A stretch of DNA of 64,000 nucleotides from the NCBI GenBank assembly GCA_943369665.1, contig CALRNX020000005.1:62001-126000 (forward strand). The letters run 5' to 3'. The stretch comes from UKL13-3 sp943369665 (GTDB taxonomy: Bacteria > Bacteroidota > Bacteroidia > UKL13-3). The translations under genes and the position numbers were made by a program. Under the pieces are notes generated by a model that saw only the letters and a list, made by a program, of their open reading frames with translations, had not been told where the DNA came from and did not search any database. This document shows, in pieces, positions 17,621 to 27,836 of this stretch. How positions within the stretch are numbered: position 1 is the first letter of the stretch; each line of letters begins with the position of its first letter.

Positions 17621-20600
17621 CTACAATTTCCCCCCAACCACTGTTGTGATCTTCCTTTTGATAACATTTCCCTGTAAGTTAAAAACCTCAAAATAACAGA
17701 GATAGATTCCGATGGCCGCTTTCACGCCTTCGTCAGTAACCCCATCCCAGCTGAATACCCCACTGGTTCCGAGTATTTGATTGCGCAGCAGGTGTTTTTC
17801 CAGTTTTCCTGCCGAATTGTAAATGTAGAAATTGGCTGCATAACCCGCTTCATCCAATACATAGCTAAAATTAACAATATCATTGTATCCATCTCCGTCA
17901 GGAGAAAACACCTCTGGTTCTGCCTTTAATCCGGCAGTAATCTGTGTGGAAGCAAACTGAGAATTTCGACCGGTAGGAGTTCCATAACCCGATGTCGAAG
18001 CTGCGGAGGTCCAATTTGAAGGATCGTTGGTTGGCCGGTTAAAATCGATGCGTTCGAGGCTCACACCATCCTTGGTATCCAGCAGAGCAAAGTGCATCTT
18101 GTCGGAATACGAAAATTGGTCGAAACGTTTTTCTTGTAAGTTCATCAACACGCAGGTTCCGTCTTCATTGGCAAAGGTTGGCATTTTACATGCTACCAAT
18201 TGTTGTGGTTGTTGCACAGGGTATTCCGATAAAATATTTGAAGGATTATCTGTTACCACCAGGTATGATCCGGGAAACAATAATAAACCTGTTGTATCGA
18301 TCGGGTAAAACTCCTTAACACTATTATCTGCATTTGTGCTGGCTATGTAAACCGATTTCAGATCTACCATTTTATCAGAGCGATTTACAATTTCAACAAA
18401 ATCGCTTCCCGAGCCTCGGGGATCAAAAAGTATTTCATTGATTACAATATCGCCACTGTCAACAGCTTTGGGCATGCCAAAGTCGGCATAATCGTGATCT
18501 GTTATTTTGTTTCCCGCACAATCGCTAATATTCGCTACAACCATTCGGTAAATTGTGTTTAGCCGAAACGAATCGGCAAATACGAGTGCTACTTTAGCAA
18601 ATTCCGGAGGGTAAAAATCAATGGCAATCGGATGGCCCAAGCCATTATTTATGTCAAAGTTCCTCAACGAATTTTGAGAAACGGAATCCAGTGGTTCATT
18701 CAAACGCAACTCCACCACATGCGAATTCAAAGGATAGGCGCGCAACAATTTAGGTGCGATATTGTCCTTTTTGTTGCCTTTTACAGAATTGACAGAACCT
18801 GGTGTTCCTCCTCTATTATCAATACTCGCTGCAAGGTTATCATCACCACCACATGGATTTTGAACATCAATGAGCTCCAAACTCCAACCACCATTTTTCT
18901 TTACATTATTCCTGTATGCATTGGAAGTATAATGCACGTGATGAATAATATTTCCCCGTTCATTTTTAAGTGTAAGCACATCTTCATCATTACCCAGATT
19001 CGGAAAATGATCAACGCCCAATACATTTCCAATTGCAGAAAATTTTAACGCATTAATTGACGGTGTGATCAACACAAAACTATCAGGATATAAAATATAA
19101 TTAGGAAGTTGGGCATATGATCCTGCATCTCCCAGTGTCCAACCTGCAAGTGATATCAAACGATCCGATCGATTGTACAATTCAATGTATTCTGCATCGG
19201 GCAACCCAATGCCCGGATCCGGATCCGCCATCATTTCATTGATCAACACATCATATTGTTGTGCCGTATCGGGAACATAATATGTAAAAGAAACAGACGA
19301 ATTGGGCACAATCATATTTCCACTACAATCTCTTACTCCTGAAATTGAAACCACCGTATTGCTGTTTTCAGGCAACAAATTGTTTAATGATAACCTCAAT
19401 GTATCATTTGAAACCAAGCCAACATCCCGACTCAAAATGGTATTGGTGGGTGTAAACATCACGTTGCCATTTAACAACGAAAGACTATCCATTGGTTCAT
19501 TAAACACAAGTTGAACCTGCTTTTTTCCAATTGCCGTTGCAGCAACAATTATAGGCGCAGTTGTGTCCGGAATCTTTGACCAACCGACATTCGCAGTGCC
19601 CGGTGTTCCTCCATTCACATCAGCGCTTGCCGCAAAATTACGTTTACCCTTACATAATTGTGTTGGATTCTTTAACTCGATCGTATACCCGCCACTCGTT
19701 TTTGTGGGATCGTTATACCATGTCAGATCATAAGACAATTGATGAATGATTTTCCCGGTATTGTCTTTTAAAATAAGTTGGTCACTCGTATTGTTTAAAG
19801 AAGGTAAGCTTGGTAAACCAACAACTTTCCCATAGGGTTCAAACAAGGGAATATTTGCATTGGCACAAACGATCAAAAAATGATCTGAAGGCAACAATAG
19901 GGATGGGAACGAAACCGTTGATGTTCCATCACTAATGGTCCATCCCTGCAGTTGAATGGTCGTATCAGTATTATTGTATAACTCAATAAACTCCTCTTCC
20001 GGCAATCCAATAACCGGTGTCGGATCCGGATTCACTGATGACGATGTTTCCTGGTTGCGCATTAAACACATCATATGTAAAAGGAATTTGTTGTGTCGCG
20101 GCAATATTCCCTGCATTATCTGATATATTGTTTACTCTGAGTTGATACACATTATTTACAAGCGGTGTATTTAATGTTAGCATTACAATATCATTTCTTC
20201 CCATTGCAAATTCGGCCGAAACAGGCTCACCCATTCCATTATTAATACTGTAGTTTGCGCTATTTAGTGCAGAATTCACTTCCACGTTTTCATTAAAAAC
20301 AAGTTGAAGTTCCGTTCTTGAAACAATTTGCACCGAATCCAAACGGGGTGGAACTGTATCTACAATTTCAGGTCCTGCATACAAATCATCAAGGTAATAG
20401 CTCAACGCATTGCTACTGGTAAATTTTACAAACACCCCAAAATGTTCTGCATTTGTAAATTCTTTATCGACCCCACTTCCTTCCAATGCATAATTGTTTC
20501 CTCCTGTTGTATCCGAAAACAATTGCCAGTTACCATCAATGTCTCGGAGTACTTTTATCCGAACCTGGTTATTCGATTTACTCACGGTACCCGGTCGCCC

Positions 20601-21008
20601 GCCAATAATCCTAAAACGTGTATTTCCTTTTTGTTTGTAGAGTGTAATTGAATCTGTGCTTCCTGTAACGCCACCCAGTTGTACATAATATCCATTCAAC
20701 GGACCTTTCAGGTTACCTGAATCACTCATTAAATACACCCGCATAAAATTGGCAGTGCTTGGACTGGCATTAAAGCGGCACCAAAAATTCCATTCTCCAA
20801 TTATTGTGGTACTTGATGTAGAAAGTGACAATTCTTTTGCAACAGTTCCTTTGCTCTGCAATTGAAAAGAAGCATTCACCTGGAATAAGCTATCATCGCC
20901 ATGCCAGGCCGGATTAGCAGAAAAATTTCCATCAGCAAAAGATTCAGTAAGTTGGGCATTGGTGCAAAAAGATGCCACAACAAGTAGGGGTATGAGTAAA
21001 TGTTTCAT
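17621..21008 (-). pseudogene. Secreted lamin-tail-domain protein, frameshifted by an 11-bp deletion
   Basis: Two overlapping frames form one gene. Residues 1-341 run from the signal peptide at 21008 (MKHLLIPLLVVASFCTNAQ) to a stop at 19983; the rest continues in another frame to 17621. Together they would give about 1,120 residues: a concanavalin-like N-terminal region, an Ig-like (Big_5) domain, then three lamin-tail domains alternating with Big_5-like units, and a C-terminal CHU_C/FlgD-like domain (FSPDGDGYNDIVNFSY ... IYNSAGKLEK) typical of type IX-secreted proteins. The frame breaks between 20030 and 20031. There the first lamin-tail unit lacks 11 bp that the second unit has at 19219-19229. 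Either a real pseudogene, or a sequencing or assembly error. A reported start at 20116 in the second frame is not a real start. Confidence 0.82.
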
Positions 21009-21048
21009 AATTAGGCTATGAAAGAATACTCAACTTAATAAAAATATC

Positions 21049-21087
21049 AAAAAAAGAGCCTTGCAAAATGATGCAAGGCTCTTTTTT
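21049..21087 (-). terminator. Intrinsic terminator downstream of carB
   Basis: A perfect 10-bp stem GAGCCTTGCA / TGCAAGGCTC with a six-base loop is flanked by seven A and six T residues. It can stop transcription in both directions. It lies about 20 bp after the carB stop and separates carB from the lamin-tail gene. Confidence 0.88.
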
Positions 21088-21107
21088 AAATGTGACCGGC
21101 AGTAAAT

Positions 21108-23927
21108 TTATTTACTCAGGAACATACTCTTTTCTTTCACCCAGTTTCTGAAGATCGGGTCTTGTAGATCCTTGATAAACCGGATGGCTTCACCGGTCGA
21201 TTTCATTTCAGGGCCTAACTCTTTGTTTACTCCTTCAAATTTATTGAACGAGAAAACCGGTTCTTTAATGGCATATCCTTCAAGCTTACGCTCAAATGTA
21301 AAGTCCTTTAATTTTTTAGCGCCCAACATAATTTTGGTGGCGATATTGATATATGGAATTTGGTATGCTTTGGCAATAAACGGCACGGTGCGGGATGCAC
21401 GCGGATTCGCTTCGATCACATACACTTTTTCATTTTTAATGGCAAACTGGATATTTAACAACCCGAGAATATTCATGCTTTTGGCAAGCTTGATCGCATA
21501 ATCTTCCATTTGTTGTTTCACCGCTTCGCTCAAACTAAACGGAGGCAGTACCGCATTCGAATCTCCTGAGTGAATTCCGGCCGGTTCAATATGTTCCATC
21601 ATACCGATGATATGAACATCTGTTCCATCGCATATCACATCCACTTCAGCTTCTTCTGCACGATCCAAAAAATGATCGATCAACACGCGGTTGCCCGGCA
21701 GGTCTCCAAGCAAATTCACCACGGCATTTTCAAGGTCCTCATCGTTGATCACGATCTTCATTCCTTGTCCTCCCAATACATAACTTGGCCTAACAAGCAC
21801 CGGATAACCAACTTCTTTCGCCACCTTAATCGCCTCTTCAGCATCTTCGGCAACACCATATTGCGGGTAAGGAATGTTCAACTCTTTTAACAAATCAGAG
21901 AATGACCCACGGTCTTCTGATAGATCCATGCTTTCATAATCTGTACCGATAATTTTAATTCCGTGTTCTTTTAGTTTTTTAGCCAATTTCAACGCTGTTT
22001 GACCTCCCAACTGAACAATGACTCCTTCTGGTTTTTCGTATTCGATAATGTCTAATAAATGCTCCCAGAAAACCGGCTCGAAATACAATTTATCGGCCAT
22101 ATCAAAATCGGTTGAAACCGTTTCGGGATTACAGTTTAACATGATCGCTTCGTAGCCACATTCTTTTGCCGCAAGCAATCCATGCACACAGCTATAATCA
22201 AACTCGATACCTTGTCCAATGCGGTTAGGGCCGGAACCCAACACCACAATTTTCTTTCTATCGGTAACCACACTTTCGTTGGCTCCGTCATAAGTTGAAT
22301 AGAAATAATTGGTAGGCGAAAAGAACTCCGCTGCGCAGGTATCAACTGTTTTATAGGTTCTGATGATCCCCATTTCCTTGCGCAGGGCGCGAACTTCATC
22401 TTCGGTTGTATCTGCTCCGAGCAACCAGGCAATTTGCACATCGCTATATCCTTTTTGCTTAAGTTCAAGCATCAGTTCACGAGGCATATTTTTTAAATTG
22501 AAACGTCTGGTATCGGTCTCAACCCTTACCATATCATTGATCTGGGTAAGGAACCACCTGTCTATTCTGGTTATTTTCTCAACGGATGAAATGGGAACAC
22601 CCAAACTCAATGCATCTTTTACGGCAAACAATCTGTCCCAACTCGGGTTCTTTAGTTTCTCAACAATGGCATCCAAGTTGCGCTCCTGGTAACCATCTGC
22701 TCCCAAACCATTCCGTTTGATTTCGAGTGATTGACAGGCTTTTTGCAATGCCTCAATAAACGTACGTCCGATACCCATTACCTCACCCACTGACTTCATT
22801 TGTAAGCCCAACGTTTTATCCGCACCTTTAAATTTATCGAAGTTAAAGCGTGGAATTTTTACGATCACATAATCCAATGCCGGCTCAAAATATGCCGAAG
22901 TAGTTTTGGTCACTGGATTTTTTAATTCATCCAATGTATATCCGATAGCAAGCTTTGAGGCAATTTTGGCAATCGGATAACCCGTTGCTTTACTTGCCAG
23001 TGCGGATGAACGCGACACACGTGGATTGATCTCTATTGCAATGATCGACTCATCTTCGGGATTTACCGAAAACTGAACATTACAACCACCATTAAAGTTC
23101 CCGATGCTGCGCATCATTAAAATGGCCATATCGCGCATTTTTTGGTAGCAGCTGTCACTCAATGTCATTGCAGGAGCAACGGTAATTGAGTCTCCCGTGT
23201 GGATCCCCATCGGGTCAAAATTTTCGATCACACAAATTACCGCTACGTTATCGTTTTTATCGCGCAATAATTCCAGCTCATATTCTTTCCAGCCAAACAC
23301 CGCTTTTTCAACCAACACCTCATGTGTTGGTGAAGCAGAAAGTCCGCGTTGTAACGCTGCATCCAATTCTTCTTTTTTCCACACAAAACCGCCACCTGTT
23401 CCACCCAAGGTAAACGAAGGACGAATCACCAACGGGTAACCAATTTCCTGTGCAATTTCTTTTCCCTCTAAAAATGAATTTGCCGTGCGTGACGGAGCAA
23501 CTCCAACACCAATATCGATCATTTTTTGACGAAACTTCTCCCGGTTTTCAGTAGTTTCAATGGCAGCCGTATCCACCCCGATCATGCGCACACCATATCT
23601 TTCCCAAATACCCAACTCTTCGCATTCAATGGCTAAGTTTAAGGCCGTTTGCCCTCCCATTGTTGGCAATACAGCATCTATTTGACGCTCCTGAAGGATC
23701 TTCTCGATGCTTGCAGGTTCGAGCGGCCAAAGGTAAACATGTTCGGCAGTAACAGGATCCGTCATGATGGTAGCCGGGTTCGAATTGATAAGTGACACTT
23801 CAATTCCTTCCTCTTTTAACGAGCGGGCTGCTTGACTTCCTGAATAATCAAACTCGCAAGCCTGTCCGATAATAATGGGACCACTTCCGATAATAAGTAC
23901 TGACTTAATGCTGGGATCTTTTGGCAT
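21108..23927 (-). CDS. carB: Carbamoyl-phosphate synthase large subunit, lacking the allosteric domain
   Basis: 939 residues. CarB makes carbamoyl phosphate from bicarbonate, ammonia and two ATP for arginine and pyrimidine synthesis. Both ATP-grasp halves are present (KSVLIIGSGPIIIGQACEFD; then VVLGSGPNRIGQGIEFDYSC), with RPSFTLGGTGGG and RPSYVLGGQGM. The sequence ends just after LGPEMKSTGE, exactly where the MGS-like allosteric domain would begin in the 1,073-residue E. coli enzyme. Control by UMP and ornithine through that domain should be absent. This short form is, to my knowledge, usual in many Bacteroidota. carA is not adjacent. A TAAATTTG -7 box lies 65 bp upstream. Confidence 0.96.
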   Translation of the reverse strand: MPKDPSIKSVLIIGSGPIIIGQACEFDYSGSQAARSLKEEGIEVSLINSNPATIMTDPVTAEHVYLWPLEPASIEKILQERQIDAVLPTMGGQTALNLAIECEELGIWERYGVRMIGVDTAAIETTENREKFRQKMIDIGVGVAPSRTANSFLEGKEIAQEIGYPLVIRPSFTLGGTGGGFVWKKEELDAALQRGLSASPTHEVLVEKAVFGWKEYELELLRDKNDNVAVICVIENFDPMGIHTGDSITVAPAMTLSDSCYQKMRDMAILMMRSIGNFNGGCNVQFSVNPEDESIIAIEINPRVSRSSALASKATGYPIAKIASKLAIGYTLDELKNPVTKTTSAYFEPALDYVIVKIPRFNFDKFKGADKTLGLQMKSVGEVMGIGRTFIEALQKACQSLEIKRNGLGADGYQERNLDAIVEKLKNPSWDRLFAVKDALSLGVPISSVEKITRIDRWFLTQINDMVRVETDTRRFNLKNMPRELMLELKQKGYSDVQIAWLLGADTTEDEVRALRKEMGIIRTYKTVDTCAAEFFSPTNYFYSTYDGANESVVTDRKKIVVLGSGPNRIGQGIEFDYSCVHGLLAAKECGYEAIMLNCNPETVSTDFDMADKLYFEPVFWEHLLDIIEYEKPEGVIVQLGGQTALKLAKKLKEHGIKIIGTDYESMDLSEDRGSFSDLLKELNIPYPQYGVAEDAEEAIKVAKEVGYPVLVRPSYVLGGQGMKIVINDEDLENAVVNLLGDLPGNRVLIDHFLDRAEEAEVDVICDGTDVHIIGMMEHIEPAGIHSGDSNAVLPPFSLSEAVKQQMEDYAIKLAKSMNILGLLNIQFAIKNEKVYVIEANPRASRTVPFIAKAYQIPYINIATKIMLGAKKLKDFTFERKLEGYAIKEPVFSFNKFEGVNKELGPEMKSTGEAIRFIKDLQDPIFRNWVKEKSMFLSK

Positions 23928-23991
23928 GATACTGATATGATATTTATGCTGTTTTTAAAAAGATGATGCTTATGCAACACCTAAAATTGGG

Positions 23992-23999
23992 CAAATTTA
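23992..23999 (-). promoter_or_regulatory. -7 box of carB
   Basis: TAAATTTG on the minus strand, a perfect TAnnTTTG match, predicting a leader of nearly 60 nt for carB. No TTG was seen exactly 19 bp upstream. Confidence 0.5.
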
Positions 24000-24060
24000 A
24001 TCCAATAACTCAAACTACATTGAATTGTGGAAATTAAAATTTGAATCGCGTGGAATAGGA

Positions 24061-25188
24061 TCAGTTTGCGGCCTTTAGTTTACCAAAACGGCTGTCCAGT
24101 TGATAGCTTAAATAGAGGGAGTAGCTATAGTCTAATAATGAGGCGTTCAGATCATATACGGGCTCCAAACGAGCCGTTATAGCAAGGCCATCCGCCAATG
24201 GCTTGGCATATAAAAATCTGACAAAAATCAACTGCCTGTTCGATTCGGTATAGCCGGGCTTATCAATTGATACGGATTGGTAAATGGATGTTCCCCTGGG
24301 GGCAATAAAGTTTGCGCCATTCCAATAACTCAACATCAACGTGAGGTTATGTGATGTTGCCGAAAGGTTTCCCATAAATGCTTGTCCGTTTCTAAAAGGC
24401 ATATACCCCGAATTGGTATTTTCCATATAGCTGAACCACATCGCATCCAGTTGTATCCGGCTCACAAATGACTTTTTGAATTGTTGATCAAACACCAATC
24501 CGGCTGCATCGTTAAAAACCATCAGCATATTGGACGTATCGGTATCTATTTGTCCTCCCCGATGAAATGCAGTAACCTGCAATGGAACAGACACACTGAA
24601 TCCGTTATCATTCCTGATTAAGACAGGCGTATAATTGATCCCTATGGTAAACTGTTCTTTATAAGGAGATCCGCGTTCAATAAACTTTTCCCAGTTTACC
24701 CAAAGATCAAAAAAGGTATTGCTGCTTTCATGTTTCAGTTGAAACCCGTTTTCAATCCTGCGCTCAATAGCACTGTTGATGTCGAACAAAGGCTCATACA
24801 TGCGGTGTGCCAATGCTCCTTCAAGCGTTCCAAAGATAAAAGTGGTGTTTTTGTTTTTAATTTTTACCGAGAAGGTGGGCAATACCTTGGTATAAGCCGA
24901 GGTTCCACCAAAATCACTCCTTACAAAAACGCCTGCCTGTAATTTTAAATGATCATTGGGCTGAACAAACAAGGAGGGATTGAGTTGGTAACCCAATAAG
25001 GTGCGGCCTTTTTCAATCTCATTAAAATATTCTGTATTGCGGAGATAGTTAAAATTGGTAACAGATAATCCCCATGTATTACTGTCGCTTTGGTTTAAGG
25101 TAATCTTGTCGCTTATCAAACGGTTGTCGAGCTGCGCAAATAATGTATTTGTAAGGAGCAAAAAGCCTCCTATTAAAATACTCCGCAT
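24061..25188 (-). CDS. Secreted outer-membrane beta-barrel-like protein, unknown function
   Basis: 375 residues from the ATG at 25188, which starts a signal peptide ending LFAQ. An upstream ATG at 25209 would add seven residues and is also possible. The mature protein has no recognised domain. It is made of alternating amphipathic strands with aromatic ends (LGYQLNPSLFVQPNDHLKLQAGVF, TTFIFGTLEGALAHRMY, YSLYLSYQLDSRFGKLKAAN), as expected for an outer-membrane barrel. It lies a few bases after the CCG-domain Fe-S gene on the same strand and is likely co-transcribed, although no functional link is evident. Confidence 0.7.
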   Translation of the reverse strand: MRSILIGGFLLLTNTLFAQLDNRLISDKITLNQSDSNTWGLSVTNFNYLRNTEYFNEIEKGRTLLGYQLNPSLFVQPNDHLKLQAGVFVRSDFGGTSAYTKVLPTFSVKIKNKNTTFIFGTLEGALAHRMYEPLFDINSAIERRIENGFQLKHESSNTFFDLWVNWEKFIERGSPYKEQFTIGINYTPVLIRNDNGFSVSVPLQVTAFHRGGQIDTDTSNMLMVFNDAAGLVFDQQFKKSFVSRIQLDAMWFSYMENTNSGYMPFRNGQAFMGNLSATSHNLTLMLSYWNGANFIAPRGTSIYQSVSIDKPGYTESNRQLIFVRFLYAKPLADGLAITARLEPVYDLNASLLDYSYSLYLSYQLDSRFGKLKAAN

Positions 25189-25212
25189 GCTACATTTCGC
25201 ATTCCGCATTTC

Positions 25213-26001
25213 CTATAATTCCATGGCTCCGGCCACAAGTTCTGCAATATCTTTTACTTCAATGTCTTGTTCTTTATTATGGTGTTTTACACCATCGCGC
25301 AACATGGTCATGCAAAACGGGCAAGCCGCTGCAACTACATTTGCTCCTGTTTCCAGCATATCGTCTGCGCGTTCAATGTTCACTTCTTTTTTGCCCGGTT
25401 CCGCATCTTTAAACATTTGTGCGCCACCTGCACCACAACATAATCCATTGGCTTTGCTACGTTTCATTTCCACCAATGCAACATCCAGTTTTTCGATCAC
25501 TTCACGCGGTGCTTCATAAATATTATTGGCTCTGCCCAGGTAACAACTATCATGATAGGTTATACGTTTTCCGGCAAAAGCGCCACCTTTAATGGCAATT
25601 TTACCTTCGGCCAATAACTGATTGATCAATGTTGTATGGTGCAATACTTCATAATTACCACCCAGTTCGGGATATTCATTTTTGAGCGTGTTAAAACAAT
25701 GCGGACAGCCTGTAACAATTTTGGTAACACCATACATGTTTAAGGTGGTAATGTTTTGCATCGCCATCATTTGAAACAAAAACTCATTACCGGCACGCTT
25801 TGCCGGATCGCCCGTGCAAGCTTCCTCTGTTCCCAAAATGGCAAACTTTACTCCGGCTGCATGCAATATTTTGGCCACAGCTTTGGTAATTTTTTGAGCA
25901 CGCTCATCAAAACTTCCTGCACATCCAACCCAAAATAAGATCTCGGCTGTCTCTCCCGCTGCTGCCACATCGGCCATGGTACGTACTTTAAATTCGCTCA
26001 T
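25213..26001 (-). CDS. CCG-domain Fe-S oxidoreductase subunit (HdrB/GlpC C-terminal-like)
   Basis: 262 residues with two cysteine-rich CCG domains: first GCAGSFDERAQK ... EEACTGDPAKR ... TGCPHCFNTLKNEYP, second YHDSCYLGRANNIYEAPR ... GLCCGAGGAQMF ... AACPFCMTML. In HdrB-type proteins these cysteines hold an unusual Fe-S cluster that takes electrons from a 4Fe-4S partner. The likely partner is the membrane 4Fe-4S protein at 27837-29144. Acceptor unknown. Cytoplasmic, no signal peptide. Confidence 0.9.
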   Translation of the reverse strand: MSEFKVRTMADVAAAGETAEILFWVGCAGSFDERAQKITKAVAKILHAAGVKFAILGTEEACTGDPAKRAGNEFLFQMMAMQNITTLNMYGVTKIVTGCPHCFNTLKNEYPELGGNYEVLHHTTLINQLLAEGKIAIKGGAFAGKRITYHDSCYLGRANNIYEAPREVIEKLDVALVEMKRSKANGLCCGAGGAQMFKDAEPGKKEVNIERADDMLETGANVVAAACPFCMTMLRDGVKHHNKEQDIEVKDIAELVAGAMEL

Positions 26002-26141
26002 TGTTTTCCGTTTTTATTCCGAGAGCAATTTAGCAAAAAGGTGTTAAAACAAAAGTTCCAACTACAGCAATTTACCTTGTTTATATAGGTTACAAATAAT
26101 TATGTAAATTCGATTTGACTATAGAATAGTAATTTTACCAC

Positions 26142-27188
26142 ATGGAAAACGAGGACGCAAAACCCCAACGCAGGATACGCTATAAAGGAACCCATCCCAA
26201 AACATTCAAAGAAAAATACAAGGAATTACAACCCGAAAAATATGCGGAGGACATTGAAAAAATAAAGCTCAAAGGAGCCACACCTGCAGGAATGCACCGT
26301 TCCATTTGTGTAAATGAAATCCTGGATGTACTTCAAATTACGCCCGGCCAGGTTGGATTAGATGCTACGCTCGGCTATGGCGGACATAGTCTGGAAATGT
26401 TGAAACGATTGACTCCTGGAGGGAAATTATACGCAACAGATGTTGATCCATTTGAATTGCCGCGAACAACAGAACGATTAGCTGCATTAGGTTTTGGAGA
26501 GGATGTGTTCAAACCACGAAGGATGAATTTTTCCAATATTGATTTAATTGTTCATGAAGCGGGTTTATTAAATTTTGTGCTGGCCGACCTAGGTGTTTCA
26601 TCCATGCAAATTGACAATCCCGAAAGGGGGTTTTCGTTAAAAGTAGATGGCCCTTTGGATTTACGGTTGAATCCCAAAAGTGGAAAATCGGCAGCCGCGT
26701 TTTTAAAAACACTTTCGCAAGAAGAGCTGGAGGAAATATTGGTGGAGAATGCTGACGAACCTTATGCCGATGATATTGCAGCAGCCATCATGCAACACTT
26801 AAAAAAGGGCAGTATCGAAACCACCGGTCAACTGAAAAATATTATTAAAGACGCGCTTGATTTTTTACCCGCTCACGAAAAAACAGATCTGATCAAAAAA
26901 TCGTGCACGCGAAGTTTCCAAGCGCTGCGGATTGCAGTCAACGATGAGTTTGGTGTATTGGATACGTTTTTGGAGAAGCTGCCCGATGCACTTGTTCCGG
27001 GAGGGAAAGTTGCCATTCTTTCCTTTCATTCAGGAGAAGACAGAAGGGTGAAAAAGGCCTTCCAAAGTTTTTACCGACAAGGCATTTACAGTGCTGTTGC
27101 CCCCGACCCCATCAGGCCCACCCCACAGGAAATTGGCGGCAACCCGAGAGCGCGTTCGGCTAAATTGCGTTGGGCCATCAAAGCGTAA
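26142..27188 (+). CDS. RsmH-family 16S rRNA (cytosine-N4) methyltransferase, N-terminally extended
   Basis: 348 residues. RsmH methylates N4 of C1402 in 16S rRNA. The SAM site (DATLGYGGHSLEML), LADLGVSSMQIDNPERGFS, DGPLDLRLNP and SFHSGEDRRVKKAF match the family; the last motif is usually SFHSLEDR. Compared with typical RsmH there are about 45 extra basic residues at the N-terminus, and the start of the domain reads GMHRSICVNEIL instead of HxPVLLxE. It is not beside mraZ, ftsL or ftsI, so it may be a second, divergent member rather than the dcw-cluster enzyme. The symbol is left blank for that reason. Confidence 0.85.
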   Translation: MENEDAKPQRRIRYKGTHPKTFKEKYKELQPEKYAEDIEKIKLKGATPAGMHRSICVNEILDVLQITPGQVGLDATLGYGGHSLEMLKRLTPGGKLYATDVDPFELPRTTERLAALGFGEDVFKPRRMNFSNIDLIVHEAGLLNFVLADLGVSSMQIDNPERGFSLKVDGPLDLRLNPKSGKSAAAFLKTLSQEELEEILVENADEPYADDIAAAIMQHLKKGSIETTGQLKNIIKDALDFLPAHEKTDLIKKSCTRSFQALRIAVNDEFGVLDTFLEKLPDALVPGGKVAILSFHSGEDRRVKKAFQSFYRQGIYSAVAPDPIRPTPQEIGGNPRARSAKLRWAIKA

Positions 27189-27192
27189 ACAA

Positions 27193-27747
27193 TTATTGCG
27201 ACACTTGGAACATACATCGTTCCCCTCTTAATGCTTCCTGGTATTCGGCCATGGTATCCATAGACACCAGGGATACTTCTTCTTCCTGGTATCTTGCTTT
27301 CAGGTTTTTGCGCAGCAATCCTTTGTGAAAACGATACGCCTGTTTTTGATTCTCCAAAATTAAGCCAGGTACTTTTATCGGCTTGTGATCATCGCCAAAA
27401 GCCACCATGGTGAAGTAACACGTATTGGTATGTTTAACCTCGTGCGTTTTAATATTTTCAGAGATCACCTTAATACCCACCACCAAAGAAGAATTTCCGG
27501 TATAATTTACAGAGGCCAGCAACGAAACCAGTTCACCCACTTCAACAGGAGCCAAAAAATCAACACGTTCAATAGCAGCCGTTACACAATAAGCATCTGC
27601 ATGTTTGGTAGCACATACATACGCCACCTTATCCATCAACGAAAGGATCACTCCACCATGAATTTTGCCACCAAAATTTGAATACGATGGGATCATCAGT
27701 TCCGTAAGAATGGTTTCTGAATCGGATACTTTTTTATATGCTTCCAT
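27193..27747 (-). CDS. Acyl-CoA thioesterase, hotdog fold
   Basis: 184 residues. The hotdog signature NFGGKIHGGVILSLMDKVAYVCA at residues 24-46, with the conserved N..G....GG....D pattern, and FLAPVEVGELVSLLASVNYTG assign it to the YciA/BFIT-like acyl-CoA thioesterases, which hydrolyse acyl-CoA in the cytoplasm. A C-terminal helical tail of about 50 residues follows. The chain length preferred cannot be told. A TTG-N19-TTCATTTG promoter is at 27790-27819. Confidence 0.88.
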   Translation of the reverse strand: MEAYKKVSDSETILTELMIPSYSNFGGKIHGGVILSLMDKVAYVCATKHADAYCVTAAIERVDFLAPVEVGELVSLLASVNYTGNSSLVVGIKVISENIKTHEVKHTNTCYFTMVAFGDDHKPIKVPGLILENQKQAYRFHKGLLRKNLKARYQEEEVSLVSMDTMAEYQEALRGERCMFQVSQ

Positions 27748-27789
27748 GGTGTAATGATTTTTGTATTAAGAATAAATATTTCTCTCGCA

Positions 27790-27819
27790 CAAATGAATTA
27801 CTTTATGAAAAGCAAACAA
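27790..27819 (-). promoter_or_regulatory. Promoter of the thioesterase gene
   Basis: On the minus strand TTG (27819-27817), 19 bp, then TTCATTTG (27797-27790). Spacing is exact for a Bacteroidota promoter; the -7 box has one mismatch. The leader would be about 36 nt. Confidence 0.5.
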
Positions 27820-27836
27820 TGCTTGCAGATTTAGGT

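Noticed and set aside
18632..19048. 138-codon plus-strand frame within the lamin-tail gene
   Set aside because: The opposite strand encodes an uninterrupted lamin-tail/Big_5 series; this frame has no signal or motif.
20040..20116. Independent start of an 831-residue protein at 20116
   Set aside because: The first residues are out-of-frame translation of the upstream Ig-like domain; homology to the lamin-tail domain begins only after the 11-bp deletion, so it is the second part of one gene.
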